A stretch of 64,000 bases of DNA from Thermosporothrix hazakensis (lineage in GTDB: Bacteria > Chloroflexota > Ktedonobacteria > Ktedonobacterales > Ktedonobacteraceae). Position 1 is the first letter of the stretch. Every line of letters starts with the position of its first letter. Both the position numbers and the translations under genes were made by a program. Location: the NCBI RefSeq assembly GCF_003253565.1, contig NZ_QKUF01000015.1, positions 92,929 to 156,928 on the forward strand, written 5' to 3'. Shown here in pieces: positions 8,756 to 17,482 of the stretch. Under the pieces are notes generated by a model. It saw nothing but the letters and a program-made list of their open reading frames with translations. It searched no databases and was not told where the DNA came from.

Positions 8756-9817
8756 TTATTCGTAGCCGTACAATTCGGATATGAGTTCAGTCATTACATT
8801 CGCCATATATCGCACAACAGCGATAGCGCGATCATATTGCATTCTGGTTGGACCGATTACACCAAGCAAACCGCCAACCTGTCCTTCTTTGCCATACCGC
8901 GCCACAACCAGGCTGACATCTTTCATCTCATCCCACTGGTTCTCGCCACCAATAATCACCTGAACCCCACCAGATGGAGTTGAATGGAGATGCGAGGCCA
9001 GAGCGGGTAAGAGCCGATTCTGCTCCAATACTTCCAGGACATGGCGAACGCGCTCATTACGCACCTGCTCGGGTCCAAGACGGCTGTACTCCGGTTGTTC
9101 CAGAATATTAATCAGTCCCTCGCGATAAAAGATATCGCCAAACAGATCACCATGCTGTTCCAGAATACGGGTAATGGTATCCGCAATCAATCGCTCAACC
9201 GGTGAAAAATCATGCTCGGTTAAGATCTTGTTGATTTCGACCGCGTTTTTGTCCTGGAACAGCTTGTTCAGCCGATTCGCCATGATACTCAGCTCTTCCT
9301 GCTGGATCGACTGATCCAACAGAAGCCGCTGCTGTTTCACTGTTCCATCTGTCAGAACCAGGACAACATGCGCCGAGAGGTCCGTCACCGCAAGCACTTC
9401 AAAGTGCTTGAGCCGCCCTTCAACCGCACGCGGTGGCGTCATAATCGCAGCATTATGCAACAGACGCGCCATCACCGAAGCCGTCAGGCGTACCCATTGG
9501 TCGAGTTGATCCTGCACCTGATAGAACTGATGACGAATAAGCCTTTGCTCTTCGAGAGACAGCGTGGACTCTCGCATTAAATGTTCCACAAAATAGCGAT
9601 AGCCCAGATCGGTAGGAACCCTACCGGCAGAAGTATGCGGTTGATAGATCAGATTTGCCTCTTCCAGACCAGCCAGCTCATGGCGGACCGTCGCAGAGCT
9701 AAACTTCAACCCATACTTGCGTACAAGAGTCTCGGACGCAACAGGGGTTGCGGTATGTATGTATTCTTCAACCAATGCCCGCAAGATCTGCTGTTTGCGT
9801 GGACTCAACGGTGTCAT
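8756..9817 (-). CDS. hrcA: Heat-inducible transcription repressor HrcA
   Basis: Repressor of heat-shock operons that binds CIRCE and is kept active by GroEL. I place the start at ATG 9817 (MTPLSPRKQQ..., 353 residues) because the winged-helix domain begins there and GAGG precedes it; an upstream in-frame TTG at 9895 would add 26 non-conserved residues and overlaps promoter-like sequence. The N-terminal HTH reads SSATVRHELAGLEEANLIYQPHTSAGRVPTDLGYRYFV, a hallmark of HrcA; the C-terminal GAF-like domain ends with GGLLGVIGPTRMQYDRAI...VMTELISEL. A CIRCE element lies upstream, so hrcA-dnaK-dnaJ is autoregulated. Confidence 0.96.
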   Translation of the reverse strand: MTPLSPRKQQILRALVEEYIHTATPVASETLVRKYGLKFSSATVRHELAGLEEANLIYQPHTSAGRVPTDLGYRYFVEHLMRESTLSLEEQRLIRHQFYQVQDQLDQWVRLTASVMARLLHNAAIMTPPRAVEGRLKHFEVLAVTDLSAHVVLVLTDGTVKQQRLLLDQSIQQEELSIMANRLNKLFQDKNAVEINKILTEHDFSPVERLIADTITRILEQHGDLFGDIFYREGLINILEQPEYSRLGPEQVRNERVRHVLEVLEQNRLLPALASHLHSTPSGGVQVIIGGENQWDEMKDVSLVVARYGKEGQVGGLLGVIGPTRMQYDRAIAVVRYMANVMTELISELYGYE

Positions 9818-9904
9818 GGGAACTGCCCTCGATACTGCTGGTGCATCACCCCCAACCTCGAAAAGGTACTTATAGGATGATACAATACTTGTCAACCAGG
9901 ATTG

Positions 9905-9931
9905 CTAGCACTCTCACTTTGAGACTGCAAA
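9905..9931 (-). promoter_or_regulatory. CIRCE operator (HrcA site)
   Basis: On the minus strand TTTGCAGTC-N9-GAGTGCTAG matches the consensus TTAGCACTC-N9-GAGTGCTAA at 7/9 and 8/9 positions with exactly nine bases between. It covers the expected transcription start of the promoter at 9935-9964, the classic repression position. Confidence 0.85.
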
Positions 9932-9934
9932 TAA

Positions 9935-9964
9935 AGCATAGCACTCTCCCTATCGTATTGTCAA
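9935..9964 (-). promoter_or_regulatory. Promoter of the hrcA-dnaK-dnaJ operon
   Basis: TTGACA and TATGCT separated by 18 bp on the minus strand. A second CIRCE half-site, GAGTGCTA (9939-9946 complement), runs into the -10 hexamer, giving an additional partial HrcA contact. Confidence 0.7.
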
Positions 9965-10033
9965 GGGGAAAACACATGTACTATCTCTTTGTAGCAGGGA
10001 TTGCAGGACTTAGACCATTGAAGGAGTGAGAAG

Positions 10034-10058
10034 AGGAGCAGGCATGTCCCCTGCTCCT
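10034..10058. terminator. Hairpin 3' of the penicillin-binding protein gene
   Basis: Perfect 9-bp arms AGGAGCAGG and CCTGCTCCT around a 7-nt loop. The T tract is poor on both strands, so it may be a weak terminator or an RNA-stabilising hairpin. Confidence 0.45.
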
Positions 10059-10072
10059 CCCATTTTCAGAAA

Positions 10073-13000
10073 CTATTGTTTTTTATCGAATGGAGGCCAC
10101 GCCGGAAGAGATGGGATAGGAAATGTTGGCATGGTGGGCGGTGTTGTGGGTGATTGGTTTCCGTTGTTACCGTTATTCCCATTATTGCCACCATTTCCAT
10201 TATTCCCGTTGTTCCCATTATTGCCCTTATTGTCCTTGCCCGGAAGCACCTTAGGCGGAACCACACCGGTTGTCTGCGGCTCGGTTCCCTTGATGACGTA
10301 ATCGCAGTTCGTCTCACCTCCATTTCTGTTGAGGCCGTCAGAAGCCGCGAATTCGCAGGAGTTGACCACGTTTGCCGGTTTCTCGAAGACCGATGGCTGT
10401 GTGAGCCCTGCTTTTTTCGGATCAAATGGTTTGGACGGGCACTTGATCGAACCCTCACTGATCTCTTTACAGGGACGGCCAGACGCGTACTCCATCACGC
10501 TATGCCAGATAGGACCAGCTCCGGTAATACCGGTCGGCCCATTCGCCATAGGCTCGTTGTTGGCATTCCCCGCCCAGACACTGGTGACGATGTTTGGGGT
10601 ATAGCCAACCGTCCAGTTATCCTTAAATTCATCCGTTGTTCCGGTTTTTGCCGCTACATCATGCGCACACCGTGGCAAGCCATACCATTCCTGGTTGCTG
10701 CACTCCTGATCCCAGTCCCAGAACGAGAGCGTGTGGGCATTCAGGAACTCGAATGCGCGGGCTTTCTCATCGGTCAATACCGAGGTCATCAGATAGGAGA
10801 CCTCGGGCGAGAAGACGCGAGTCTTCTTCACTTTTGCCACATCATACTTGTAGAGCTGGTGCCCGTAGTTATCCCAGACCTCCAGAATACCCGTAGGCGG
10901 AATACGCTCGCCACCATTCGCAAGCGCTTGATACGCACCAGCCATCTGCAATGGGGAGGCGGTAAAGGCTCCTAAAGCCATTGTCAGGTTCTGGTCCTGC
11001 TTGCGCGGGTTCAAACCAAGCTGATTTGCGACCTTTGTAAAGTTGTCGACTCCAACATAGGCCAGCGACTTGACCGCCGGGACGTTAAAGGAGTTCGCGG
11101 TTGCAACACGAATGGTAGAATCTTTGGTGCCTCCACTTGCCGCACGCCCATTATAGGTATCGTTATAGTCCTTCGGGTGATACATGGACTGATCGTCGGG
11201 CGTTTTGGGAGCAGGCGTTCCGGCAGGCGCTCCATTCGGGAAAAAGGTTTCAAAGTCGGGCAGGACAACAGCCGGATACCACCCCATCATAAAGGTGGTG
11301 GAATAGATTAGCGGTTTCACAGTTGAACCAATCTGTCGCCCACCAGCCGCAGCAGCGTTATACTGACCGCCCGCGCGCTCATCCTGGCTGTAGTAGTCAG
11401 GGCTGCCATTCATTGCCAGGATTTCGCCCGTTTTCGCGTTCAGCACGACCACAGCCGCCGAATGCAGATTATAATAGTCGCTTGCTGTCACCGTGATGTT
11501 TTTGAGGGGCTGATAGTCCGGTTCATAGAGGTGACGCTTGACCGCGTTTTCGACAAATTCCTGCAACGAGAGATCAATGGTTGTACGAATATTAAAGCCT
11601 CCGGTCAGAAAGAGCCGATGCCCGAGCTGGACATCTCCATTGCCTAAGATCTGCTCCATCTGGCCCTGAATCCAGTCCACAAAATGAGGCGCCTTTTTGA
11701 CCGCCTTATAAGGCGTAAAGGTCATTTTCTTCGTCAGTTCATGCGCCTTTTCCTTGAGCTCAGGCGTCACTACACCCAGGCCATCAACAGTGACCTTTGT
11801 CTCAATCATGCGCTGCAACACCTGCTCCTGACGCTCTAGCGCCCGCTCTTTGTTCTTCTTGCTAACCGTCGGGTCAAAATAGACCGGGTTCTGCGGCAAA
11901 CCGGCCAACAAAGAGGCACGGGCCAGACCTAACAGCGGATCCTTCTTGCCCTGCTCGTTATACTCAAGCCGGGAAATGGCAGGTGTGCATTTAAAGGTCT
12001 TCTCGTCGCAAACTGGCTGTAGATGGAAATAGTTCTGCGCCGCGCTTTCTACCCCGAGATTCTGTGCCCCATAACCAGCCACATTAAAATACATTTCAAG
12101 GATCTTCCACTTGGGGTATTTCTGGGTCAGGCTGATCGCGAGAACAGCTTCTGTCAGTTTACGATCATAGGATATCCTGTCATCGCCACTCAGGTTCTTG
12201 ATTACCTGCTGTGTCAGGGTACTTCCGCCACCGCTATTTTGCAGGAACGCACGCATAATACCGGTGGGATCAATGCCAGCATTTTCCCAGAAAGACGCAT
12301 CCTCAATTGCTATTTGAGCATCCACCAATACTTTTGGTACATCATTATAAGAAACGGGAATGCGTCGACCTGTATTCGCGCTATCCTTATCGTAGACCTC
12401 GGCGATCAGATTATTATTCCGGTCATAAATGCGAGTATTCTGTTGAATATTTTTGTTCGCCAGGCCATCAATGCGCGATGATTGCTCCTGATAATACTGA
12501 AAACCAAGTACTCCACCAATAGAGACCCCGATTACCAGCACAACCATCAAGCCAAGCGCGGTCCAGCCAACAACTCGCGCCGCCTTCGGGTGCTTCTGGC
12601 TCCAACGAAGACGCCGCTTCTTCTGAATAGAATGACGTACAGCACGCGAGCGCTTCCACTGTGTGTGCTCCGGGCTTCCATTGCCATCGGATTGAGCGGG
12701 ACGTATCGCCCTCATCTTGCCCGAGACTTGCCGCACAAAGTTCACGGCATTTGTCATCCAGCCGGGCTGTGACTGTTGCGGCACGGGCCTCACTGGCGGC
12801 TGAACGTTTCCGGGTGCCTGAGCATCCTGCAACGGCTGTGATGGCTGCACCCAACCGTTTGAAACGGGCTTTGAAGGTAGTCTCGGAGGTAAAGAGCCGG
12901 TTAACCTCTGTGAAGGCATTCCCTGAGCGCTCGCAGGTCTCGTTGGCTCCTGTGGAACCGGGGAATACGGGATTTCCGGTACAGCCTCTGCTGAAGATGG

Positions 13001-13111
13001 CTGTTGTGCCTGGTTCTGCTGTTGCTGGCGGTAGCTGCTCAGAAGCCCGGTTCGTGGCTTCTTGTCTGGCCCCTCTGGCTGAGTACCAGGCAAACTCAAG
13101 TTGTTACTCAT
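10073..13111 (-). CDS. Class A penicillin-binding protein (transglycosylase/transpeptidase)
   Basis: A 1012-residue bifunctional peptidoglycan synthase. Residues 1-175 are an unusually long cytoplasmic Pro/Gln/Ser-rich segment; one transmembrane helix follows (VVGWTALGLMVVLVIGVSIGG, about 180-200). The GT51 glycosyltransferase domain carries IAIEDASFWENAGID and GGGSTLTQQVIKNL; the transpeptidase domain has SxxK (GSTVKP), SxN (TANSFN) and KTG (AAKTGTTDEFKDNW). The C-terminal ~100 residues lie outside the cell and contain a low-complexity Asn-Gly repeat (NNGNNGNNGN type) ending in a Pro-rich tail. It acts at the outer face of the membrane, polymerising glycan strands and crosslinking peptides. 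It is monocistronic, with a long 5' region. Confidence 0.95.
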   Translation of the reverse strand: MSNNLSLPGTQPEGPDKKPRTGLLSSYRQQQQNQAQQPSSAEAVPEIPYSPVPQEPTRPASAQGMPSQRLTGSLPPRLPSKPVSNGWVQPSQPLQDAQAPGNVQPPVRPVPQQSQPGWMTNAVNFVRQVSGKMRAIRPAQSDGNGSPEHTQWKRSRAVRHSIQKKRRLRWSQKHPKAARVVGWTALGLMVVLVIGVSIGGVLGFQYYQEQSSRIDGLANKNIQQNTRIYDRNNNLIAEVYDKDSANTGRRIPVSYNDVPKVLVDAQIAIEDASFWENAGIDPTGIMRAFLQNSGGGSTLTQQVIKNLSGDDRISYDRKLTEAVLAISLTQKYPKWKILEMYFNVAGYGAQNLGVESAAQNYFHLQPVCDEKTFKCTPAISRLEYNEQGKKDPLLGLARASLLAGLPQNPVYFDPTVSKKNKERALERQEQVLQRMIETKVTVDGLGVVTPELKEKAHELTKKMTFTPYKAVKKAPHFVDWIQGQMEQILGNGDVQLGHRLFLTGGFNIRTTIDLSLQEFVENAVKRHLYEPDYQPLKNITVTASDYYNLHSAAVVVLNAKTGEILAMNGSPDYYSQDERAGGQYNAAAAGGRQIGSTVKPLIYSTTFMMGWYPAVVLPDFETFFPNGAPAGTPAPKTPDDQSMYHPKDYNDTYNGRAASGGTKDSTIRVATANSFNVPAVKSLAYVGVDNFTKVANQLGLNPRKQDQNLTMALGAFTASPLQMAGAYQALANGGERIPPTGILEVWDNYGHQLYKYDVAKVKKTRVFSPEVSYLMTSVLTDEKARAFEFLNAHTLSFWDWDQECSNQEWYGLPRCAHDVAAKTGTTDEFKDNWTVGYTPNIVTSVWAGNANNEPMANGPTGITGAGPIWHSVMEYASGRPCKEISEGSIKCPSKPFDPKKAGLTQPSVFEKPANVVNSCEFAASDGLNRNGGETNCDYVIKGTEPQTTGVVPPKVLPGKDNKGNNGNNGNNGNGGNNGNNGNNGNQSPTTPPTMPTFPIPSLPAWPPFDKKQ

Positions 13112-13831
13112 AGCCTACCCTCATATTTTTGCTGTGAGCACTTCATCCTGCTGGTTAGCTCGAACATGCTGCTCCTCATAATATATTGCTTTCGATCTTT
13201 CTTTAAAAACCGTTTTTCCATACTGTACATTCATTGCTGACTATGTATTCAGGAGAAGCTCAAAATCGCACCCCTCGCCACATTACCATATTCCAAAAAC
13301 AGAGACAAAGAAAACGAGCTACCTTTTCTATACCCCTTCGTTTTACCGAACGGCTTAGTCTGAACGGGGTTAACATTCTTACCAATAAGGACTAGGCAAA
13401 GCGTAGGATAACCCCATCAGTCTGATACAAGAATACTATGAGTCGTTCTGTTTCCCGAATCCAACCGTGCTCCATAGCCGGAAAGGGCTAGGCATAGGTT
13501 GAGGTTTCCCGCACTATTTCATTATATTCTATCGTGTTTTACATCTACACATTTTAACAATAGAAATATAACAATACTACTGCTATGTCTTCTTTCTTCC
13601 CTTAGCTCTCCCTTCTTTTTTTTACAAAAGCGAAGATAATCAGACAGAAAGGGTTCCCGCATGGGAAAGAAGAAACGTAGAGGGAATCCCTTTTCTTTTC
13701 GATACAACAGACGTCAGAGTTCTCTAAGACTTTTTGCTCATCTCTATACAATAATCTCAACCGTGGTGTACAATAAATGACATTCTCCCCGGACGAATCG
13801 TCAGGAACATTTCAAAAACCGAAGGGGGCGT
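13112..13831. other. 720-bp divergent intergenic region with two structured segments
   Basis: The gap separates the divergent PBP and peptidase genes. It holds two fold-back segments: 13366-13415, with GGGGTTA/TAACCCC ends enclosing CTTA/TAAG and CTA/TAG hairpins, and 13461-13501, with AACC/AGGTT ends enclosing TAGCC/GGCTA. Both contain the block GG(A/G)CTAGGCA followed by AGG-T--CCC. I see no coding frame with a credible start and RBS. A TACAAT at 13769 could be the -10 of the peptidase gene. The rest is AT-rich. Confidence 0.4.
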
Positions 13832-15454
13832 ATGAGCAAACGTCTGGCTATTGTATTTCGCATGCACCGCATTGGCATATTACTATGCATTACTCTATTT
13901 TGCTTGACCGCAGCGCCTGCTTCTGTGCATGCTCAGCACACGGTAGCTCATTCTGTGACAGTCCTTGAGCAAACCCAGACCATCCATTATCCCGACAGTA
14001 TTACATTTACCCTCAAGGTCAGGGCACCCGGAACCACATTTTCTACAGCCTGGATCTCCATCGATTCGGATACTTCCTCTTTTCAGGGTGTCGAGCAGGT
14101 GACACCCCGAACAAGCGGAGATACGACGGTTTTCACCCTGGATCAAAAATTGACCAAATATAATATGCCTTCGGTCGGAACCACTGTCGAATATCACTGG
14201 GAGCTAAAAGACTCGGCAAACAATAGCGAGAGGCTCCCTTCTCAGAAGTTCCTGGTCTTCGATAATCGTTTCCCCTGGCAAAGCAAACAAGAAGGCAATA
14301 TTCAGATTAAATGGTACAATCAGCCCGACGAATTCGGGCACATTGCCCTCCAAAAAGCAAAGGAAGCAGAACAACGCATCTGTCAATCACTGGGAACATC
14401 TCTGACAGAGGTTATCACTATCTGGATCTACGGAAATCGCGATGACTTTCAAAAATCGCTGCCGCCCCAAATTTCAGAGTGGGTCGGAGGCGTCACTTTC
14501 TGGGGCAGTCACGAGATCATGATGGAAGCTGAGGGCATAGGAGATCTCAACCTTGAAAGCACGCTCCCACATGAACTCACCCATGCGATTGAGATGAACA
14601 TGCTACAGGAAAAGGTAAGAACGCCTTCCTGGTTCGATGAAGGGCTTGCCGTCTATCACGAACGCTTCCCCCGACCACAATATCAGGAAATCTTCGAGCA
14701 GGCAGTGAAAGAGAATAACCTGATACCTCTTGTTGAGCTTGATACCTTTCCTGAAGAGGAGCTGCAAGCCGAATTGGCCTACGCGCAAAGCTGGCAACTG
14801 GTGAGCTACCTCTATACAAAGTATGGAGCGGACAAGATACGCGCCTTCCTGAACGAGATGAGACCCGGAGACCTCTCCTTTGAAGAGGCGCTGAAAAAAA
14901 CATTCGGAGTTGATATCACACAGCTTGAAAATGAGTGGCATCTTTCACTCAACCTTCCGGCCACGCTGACACCAACACCTACTACAAAAGTAAAGGAGAC
15001 TCCAACCGCAGAGATCACGCCAACTGTCCAGGTAACTCCACAGTCCACACCTGCATCAGAGGTTACGCCGGAAGAGCCACTGACACAGCCGAATATACTC
15101 ATCATCACCGGTGGAAGCGCTATCGCCGTCGCGGCCTTCCTGGGCATCGTGTTCCTGCTTGCCAATCAGCACAGACTGAAGAAGAAGCGTGAGCGCGAGT
15201 GGTTTGAACAGCAGATGGTTTCTATCTTCACCACATCTGAGACTGCTGGTCCTGTCTGCCCCAAATGTGGCTATCAGAACCGCATCGGGGCAAAATTCTG
15301 CCGTCTGGATGGGGAGCCATTGTCCCAGAGTGGTACGTCAGGCTTTACGCCTCGCCCGGATCTTCCTTACACGCACCCTGATCGCTATACGGTCCAGCAT
15401 CCTCCGACTCAGGAGCAGCTGGACCCACATCTATCTTTACCGGATCAACATTAA
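13832..15454 (+). CDS. Membrane-anchored gluzincin (peptidase MA-like) with cytoplasmic zinc ribbon
   Basis: A 540-residue protein. A signal peptide (about residues 10-35, ending SVHAQ) is followed by a beta-rich domain, then a gluzincin metallopeptidase domain with HELTHAIE (about residue 247) and, downstream, WFDEGLAVYHE, i.e. the HExxH plus glutamate zinc site. A Thr/Pro-rich stalk (PTPTTKVKETPTAEITP...) leads to one transmembrane helix (about 422-445). The C-terminal ~95 residues are cytoplasmic and start with a treble-clef-like CPKCGYQNRIGAKFCRLDG, where the fourth ligand is Asp instead of Cys. The architecture predicts an extracellular zinc peptidase tethered to an inner sensor or docking module. 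Start ATG is behind AAGGGGG. Substrate unknown; peptidase activity is inferred from the motif. Confidence 0.85.
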   Translation: MSKRLAIVFRMHRIGILLCITLFCLTAAPASVHAQHTVAHSVTVLEQTQTIHYPDSITFTLKVRAPGTTFSTAWISIDSDTSSFQGVEQVTPRTSGDTTVFTLDQKLTKYNMPSVGTTVEYHWELKDSANNSERLPSQKFLVFDNRFPWQSKQEGNIQIKWYNQPDEFGHIALQKAKEAEQRICQSLGTSLTEVITIWIYGNRDDFQKSLPPQISEWVGGVTFWGSHEIMMEAEGIGDLNLESTLPHELTHAIEMNMLQEKVRTPSWFDEGLAVYHERFPRPQYQEIFEQAVKENNLIPLVELDTFPEEELQAELAYAQSWQLVSYLYTKYGADKIRAFLNEMRPGDLSFEEALKKTFGVDITQLENEWHLSLNLPATLTPTPTTKVKETPTAEITPTVQVTPQSTPASEVTPEEPLTQPNILIITGGSAIAVAAFLGIVFLLANQHRLKKKREREWFEQQMVSIFTTSETAGPVCPKCGYQNRIGAKFCRLDGEPLSQSGTSGFTPRPDLPYTHPDRYTVQHPPTQEQLDPHLSLPDQH

Positions 15455-15475
15455 AACGAAAAGGAGTTGTTCACT

Positions 15476-16735
15476 ATGGGCCCAATGGAGCGGTTGACGA
15501 TGGTAGTCGGGGAGGGAAAGGCCCGCTACTATCCATCTCAAGTCCTTTCGCTACAGGAGCTACAATACTGGATTGCATTCAGTCGCGTCAGAGGAATCGG
15601 CCCTGTGCGCTTCCGTAAGCTCCTGACCTACTTTCAGGACGATGTTGCCGCAGCCTGGAAAGCGGACCAGCGGGAACTACAAGCAGCGGGACTGGAACCG
15701 AAAACCGCTACTTCGTTTCTGCGACAACGCGGCAAGATCGAACCCGCCCAGGAGCTGGAGCGCCTGGACCGACGACGCATCCAGGTCATAACCTGGAAAG
15801 ATCCAACCTATCCGCCACTGCTCCGCGAGATCGATTACGCGCCACCGGTTCTGCATGTGTGTGGCCATCTCACCGAGGATGATTACAACTACACGCTCGC
15901 AATTGTGGGCACACGTTCCATAACCACCTATGGCAGAGAGGTCACAGACTATTTTGCCTCTCAACTGGCAACCAAAATGACCATCATCAGTGGTCTGGCC
16001 CTCGGCGTCGATACAGTCGCCCATACAGCGGCTTTAGATGCCGGAGGCCGCACCATCGCGGTGCTTGCCTGTGGCCTCGACAACATCTATCCTCCCCAGA
16101 ACTACGAGCTGGCCCGCCGCATCGTTGAATCAGGTCAGGGAGCGCTCATCAGCGCTTTTCCACTGGGTGTTCGCCCCGATTCTGGCAATTTCCCTGCTCG
16201 CAACCACCTGATTTCCGGACTTTCCCTGGGCGTACTCGTCACCGAAGCGCCCGAGAGCAGTGGGGCCCTGATTACCACTACCAGCGCCCTTAATCAAGGA
16301 CGTGAGGTCTTTGCTGTTCCGGGGAACATCACGTCACCAAGCAGCCGGGGCACGAACAAACTCATTCAAGACGGGGCATACCCGGCAACCTGCATTGAGG
16401 ATATCATCCACAATCTGAACCTGCACAATGTCCCTCTGTTGGCTCCTGAACTGCCGTTGCCAGATATACCAAATTCCAGCAGCACGCCACAGCCCAAAAG
16501 TCCCACACCCGAACGCCCGGAATCTCCTGATTCCAGCCCTCAAAGTCCTCTATCTCAGGCAGATACAGAAGAAGAACGTCTGCTTCTTGCCCTGCTCGGT
16601 CAGGAACCGATCCATATTGATGAGCTCACACGAGAAACAGACCTGACCGCAGCACAGGTCAGTGCGGCATTGACAGTTCTAGAAATAAAGGGCATCATAA
16701 GACAGATAGGCAGTATGCGTTATGTACTGAGTTGA
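15476..16735 (+). CDS. dprA: DNA-processing protein DprA
   Basis: A 419-residue DprA/Smf protein, which loads RecA on incoming single-stranded DNA in natural transformation. The start is ATG 15476, nine bases after AAGGAG; a TTG nine bases upstream is too close to that SD. Domains: an N-terminal SAM-like helix-hairpin region (VRGIGPVRFRKLL), the Rossmann-like DprA core (AIVGTRSITTYG, ISGLALGVDTVAH, LACGLDNIYPPQN, FPARNHLISGLS, ITTTSALNQGREVFAVPGNI), a Pro/Ser-rich linker of ~45 residues and a C-terminal winged helix (EPIHIDELTRETDLTAAQVS). It follows the peptidase gene by 21 bp. Its stop codon TGA lies within the end of the mobile element starting at 16731, so the original C-terminus may have differed slightly. 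Confidence 0.95.
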   Translation: MGPMERLTMVVGEGKARYYPSQVLSLQELQYWIAFSRVRGIGPVRFRKLLTYFQDDVAAAWKADQRELQAAGLEPKTATSFLRQRGKIEPAQELERLDRRRIQVITWKDPTYPPLLREIDYAPPVLHVCGHLTEDDYNYTLAIVGTRSITTYGREVTDYFASQLATKMTIISGLALGVDTVAHTAALDAGGRTIAVLACGLDNIYPPQNYELARRIVESGQGALISAFPLGVRPDSGNFPARNHLISGLSLGVLVTEAPESSGALITTTSALNQGREVFAVPGNITSPSSRGTNKLIQDGAYPATCIEDIIHNLNLHNVPLLAPELPLPDIPNSSSTPQPKSPTPERPESPDSSPQSPLSQADTEEERLLLALLGQEPIHIDELTRETDLTAAQVSAALTVLEIKGIIRQIGSMRYVLS

Positions 16736-16940
16736 CATCTTCCCCACGCGTTTTTGCGGGGAATTCCTCCTCTCAAGGGAGGGCCTGCCCGCCTCAGGCC
16801 AGGCCAACGACACGAACCGAGGGCCTCGCTCCAGGCAGGCAACAGGTTTTTTTACAGCAGTTCCGGGCATGGAGAGCAAGAATTCAAGGTACGCCTGAAC
16901 GCTACTATTCAGGTTGGGAGGATTTCGAGAAGATGTCTAC
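16731..16940. mobile_element. 210-bp MITE with IS200/IS605-like ends
   Basis: The left end reads GTTGACATCTTC and then GAATTCCTCC around a hairpin (16740-16763, CCCC...GGGG with a CGC/GCG tip). On the other strand the right end repeats this: GGAGGATTTC (16917-16926) and GAAGATGTCTAC (16929-16940), 9/10 and 11/12 matches in inverted orientation. The sequence hairpin + GATGTCAA is the familiar right end of IS200/IS605-type tnpB elements (the 3' end of their guide RNA). No transposase gene remains; the minus-strand frame across it is interrupted. It abuts dprA and supplies its stop codon. The 130 bp after it (16941-17070) hold no gene. Confidence 0.6.
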
Positions 16941-17070
16941 ACGTAGAGCAACCCATCAACACAAAAGAGTCCATTCACGCTGCCAGAACAGACGCGCCAA
17001 TCCTCCCCTGTGCTTTTTCAGCCCATTAGGAAAGCTTCTGGCGCAAAGCGGATAAAAGGAAAGTGAAACG

Positions 17071-17418
17071 ATGCAGAAAGAATACAATAAACTGGTTCGA
17101 GATCGGATTCCTGAGATGATCGAGGCAAACGGAGCAACCTGCCAGGTCACGGCTATGGATGAGGCCGAATACCAACAAACACTGCATACAAAACTGGTTG
17201 AAGAGGCGCTGGAAGTGGCAGCAGCCAAACAGCGCGGTGAGCTTATCAAAGAGCTTGCTGATCTGCAAGAAGTGGTCTCTGCACTGCAAGCCCTGTATCA
17301 GATCGACCCTGCTGAGGTCCAGGCAGTGCAGGAACAGCGACGCAATGAGCGGGGAGCCTTTGAACGTCGCTTGCGCCTTATCAGCGTCCAGATCCCCGAT
17401 GAATCCTATACCAATTAG
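17071..17418 (+). CDS. MazG-like nucleotide pyrophosphohydrolase
   Basis: A 115-residue all-alpha NTP pyrophosphohydrolase-like protein. It opens with YNKLVRDRIPEMIEANG, the recognisable N-terminus of the phosphoribosyl-ATP pyrophosphohydrolase-like/MazG superfamily, and carries the metal-binding acidic residues EEALEVA and KELADLQEVV (the EExxE...ExxD pattern). Such proteins hydrolyse non-canonical or excess nucleoside triphosphates to monophosphates. RBS AAAAGGAAAG precedes the ATG. The substrate cannot be inferred from neighbours; the downstream gene is in cell wall synthesis. Confidence 0.8.
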   Translation: MQKEYNKLVRDRIPEMIEANGATCQVTAMDEAEYQQTLHTKLVEEALEVAAAKQRGELIKELADLQEVVSALQALYQIDPAEVQAVQEQRRNERGAFERRLRLISVQIPDESYTN

Positions 17419-17482
17419 CGCAATAACACTCCTGAAAGGGCTACTTCTCATCAGTAGTAGCCTGTCAGGAGATACAATAACA

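Noticed and set aside
9818..9895. N-terminal extension of HrcA from TTG 9895
   Set aside because: The residues are not HrcA-like and the segment contains promoter-type sequence; the conserved domain starts at 9817.
13522..13707. 61-residue minus-strand frame in the 720-bp gap
   Set aside because: Low-complexity Lys/Arg/Ser/Phe composition and no RBS; probably chance.
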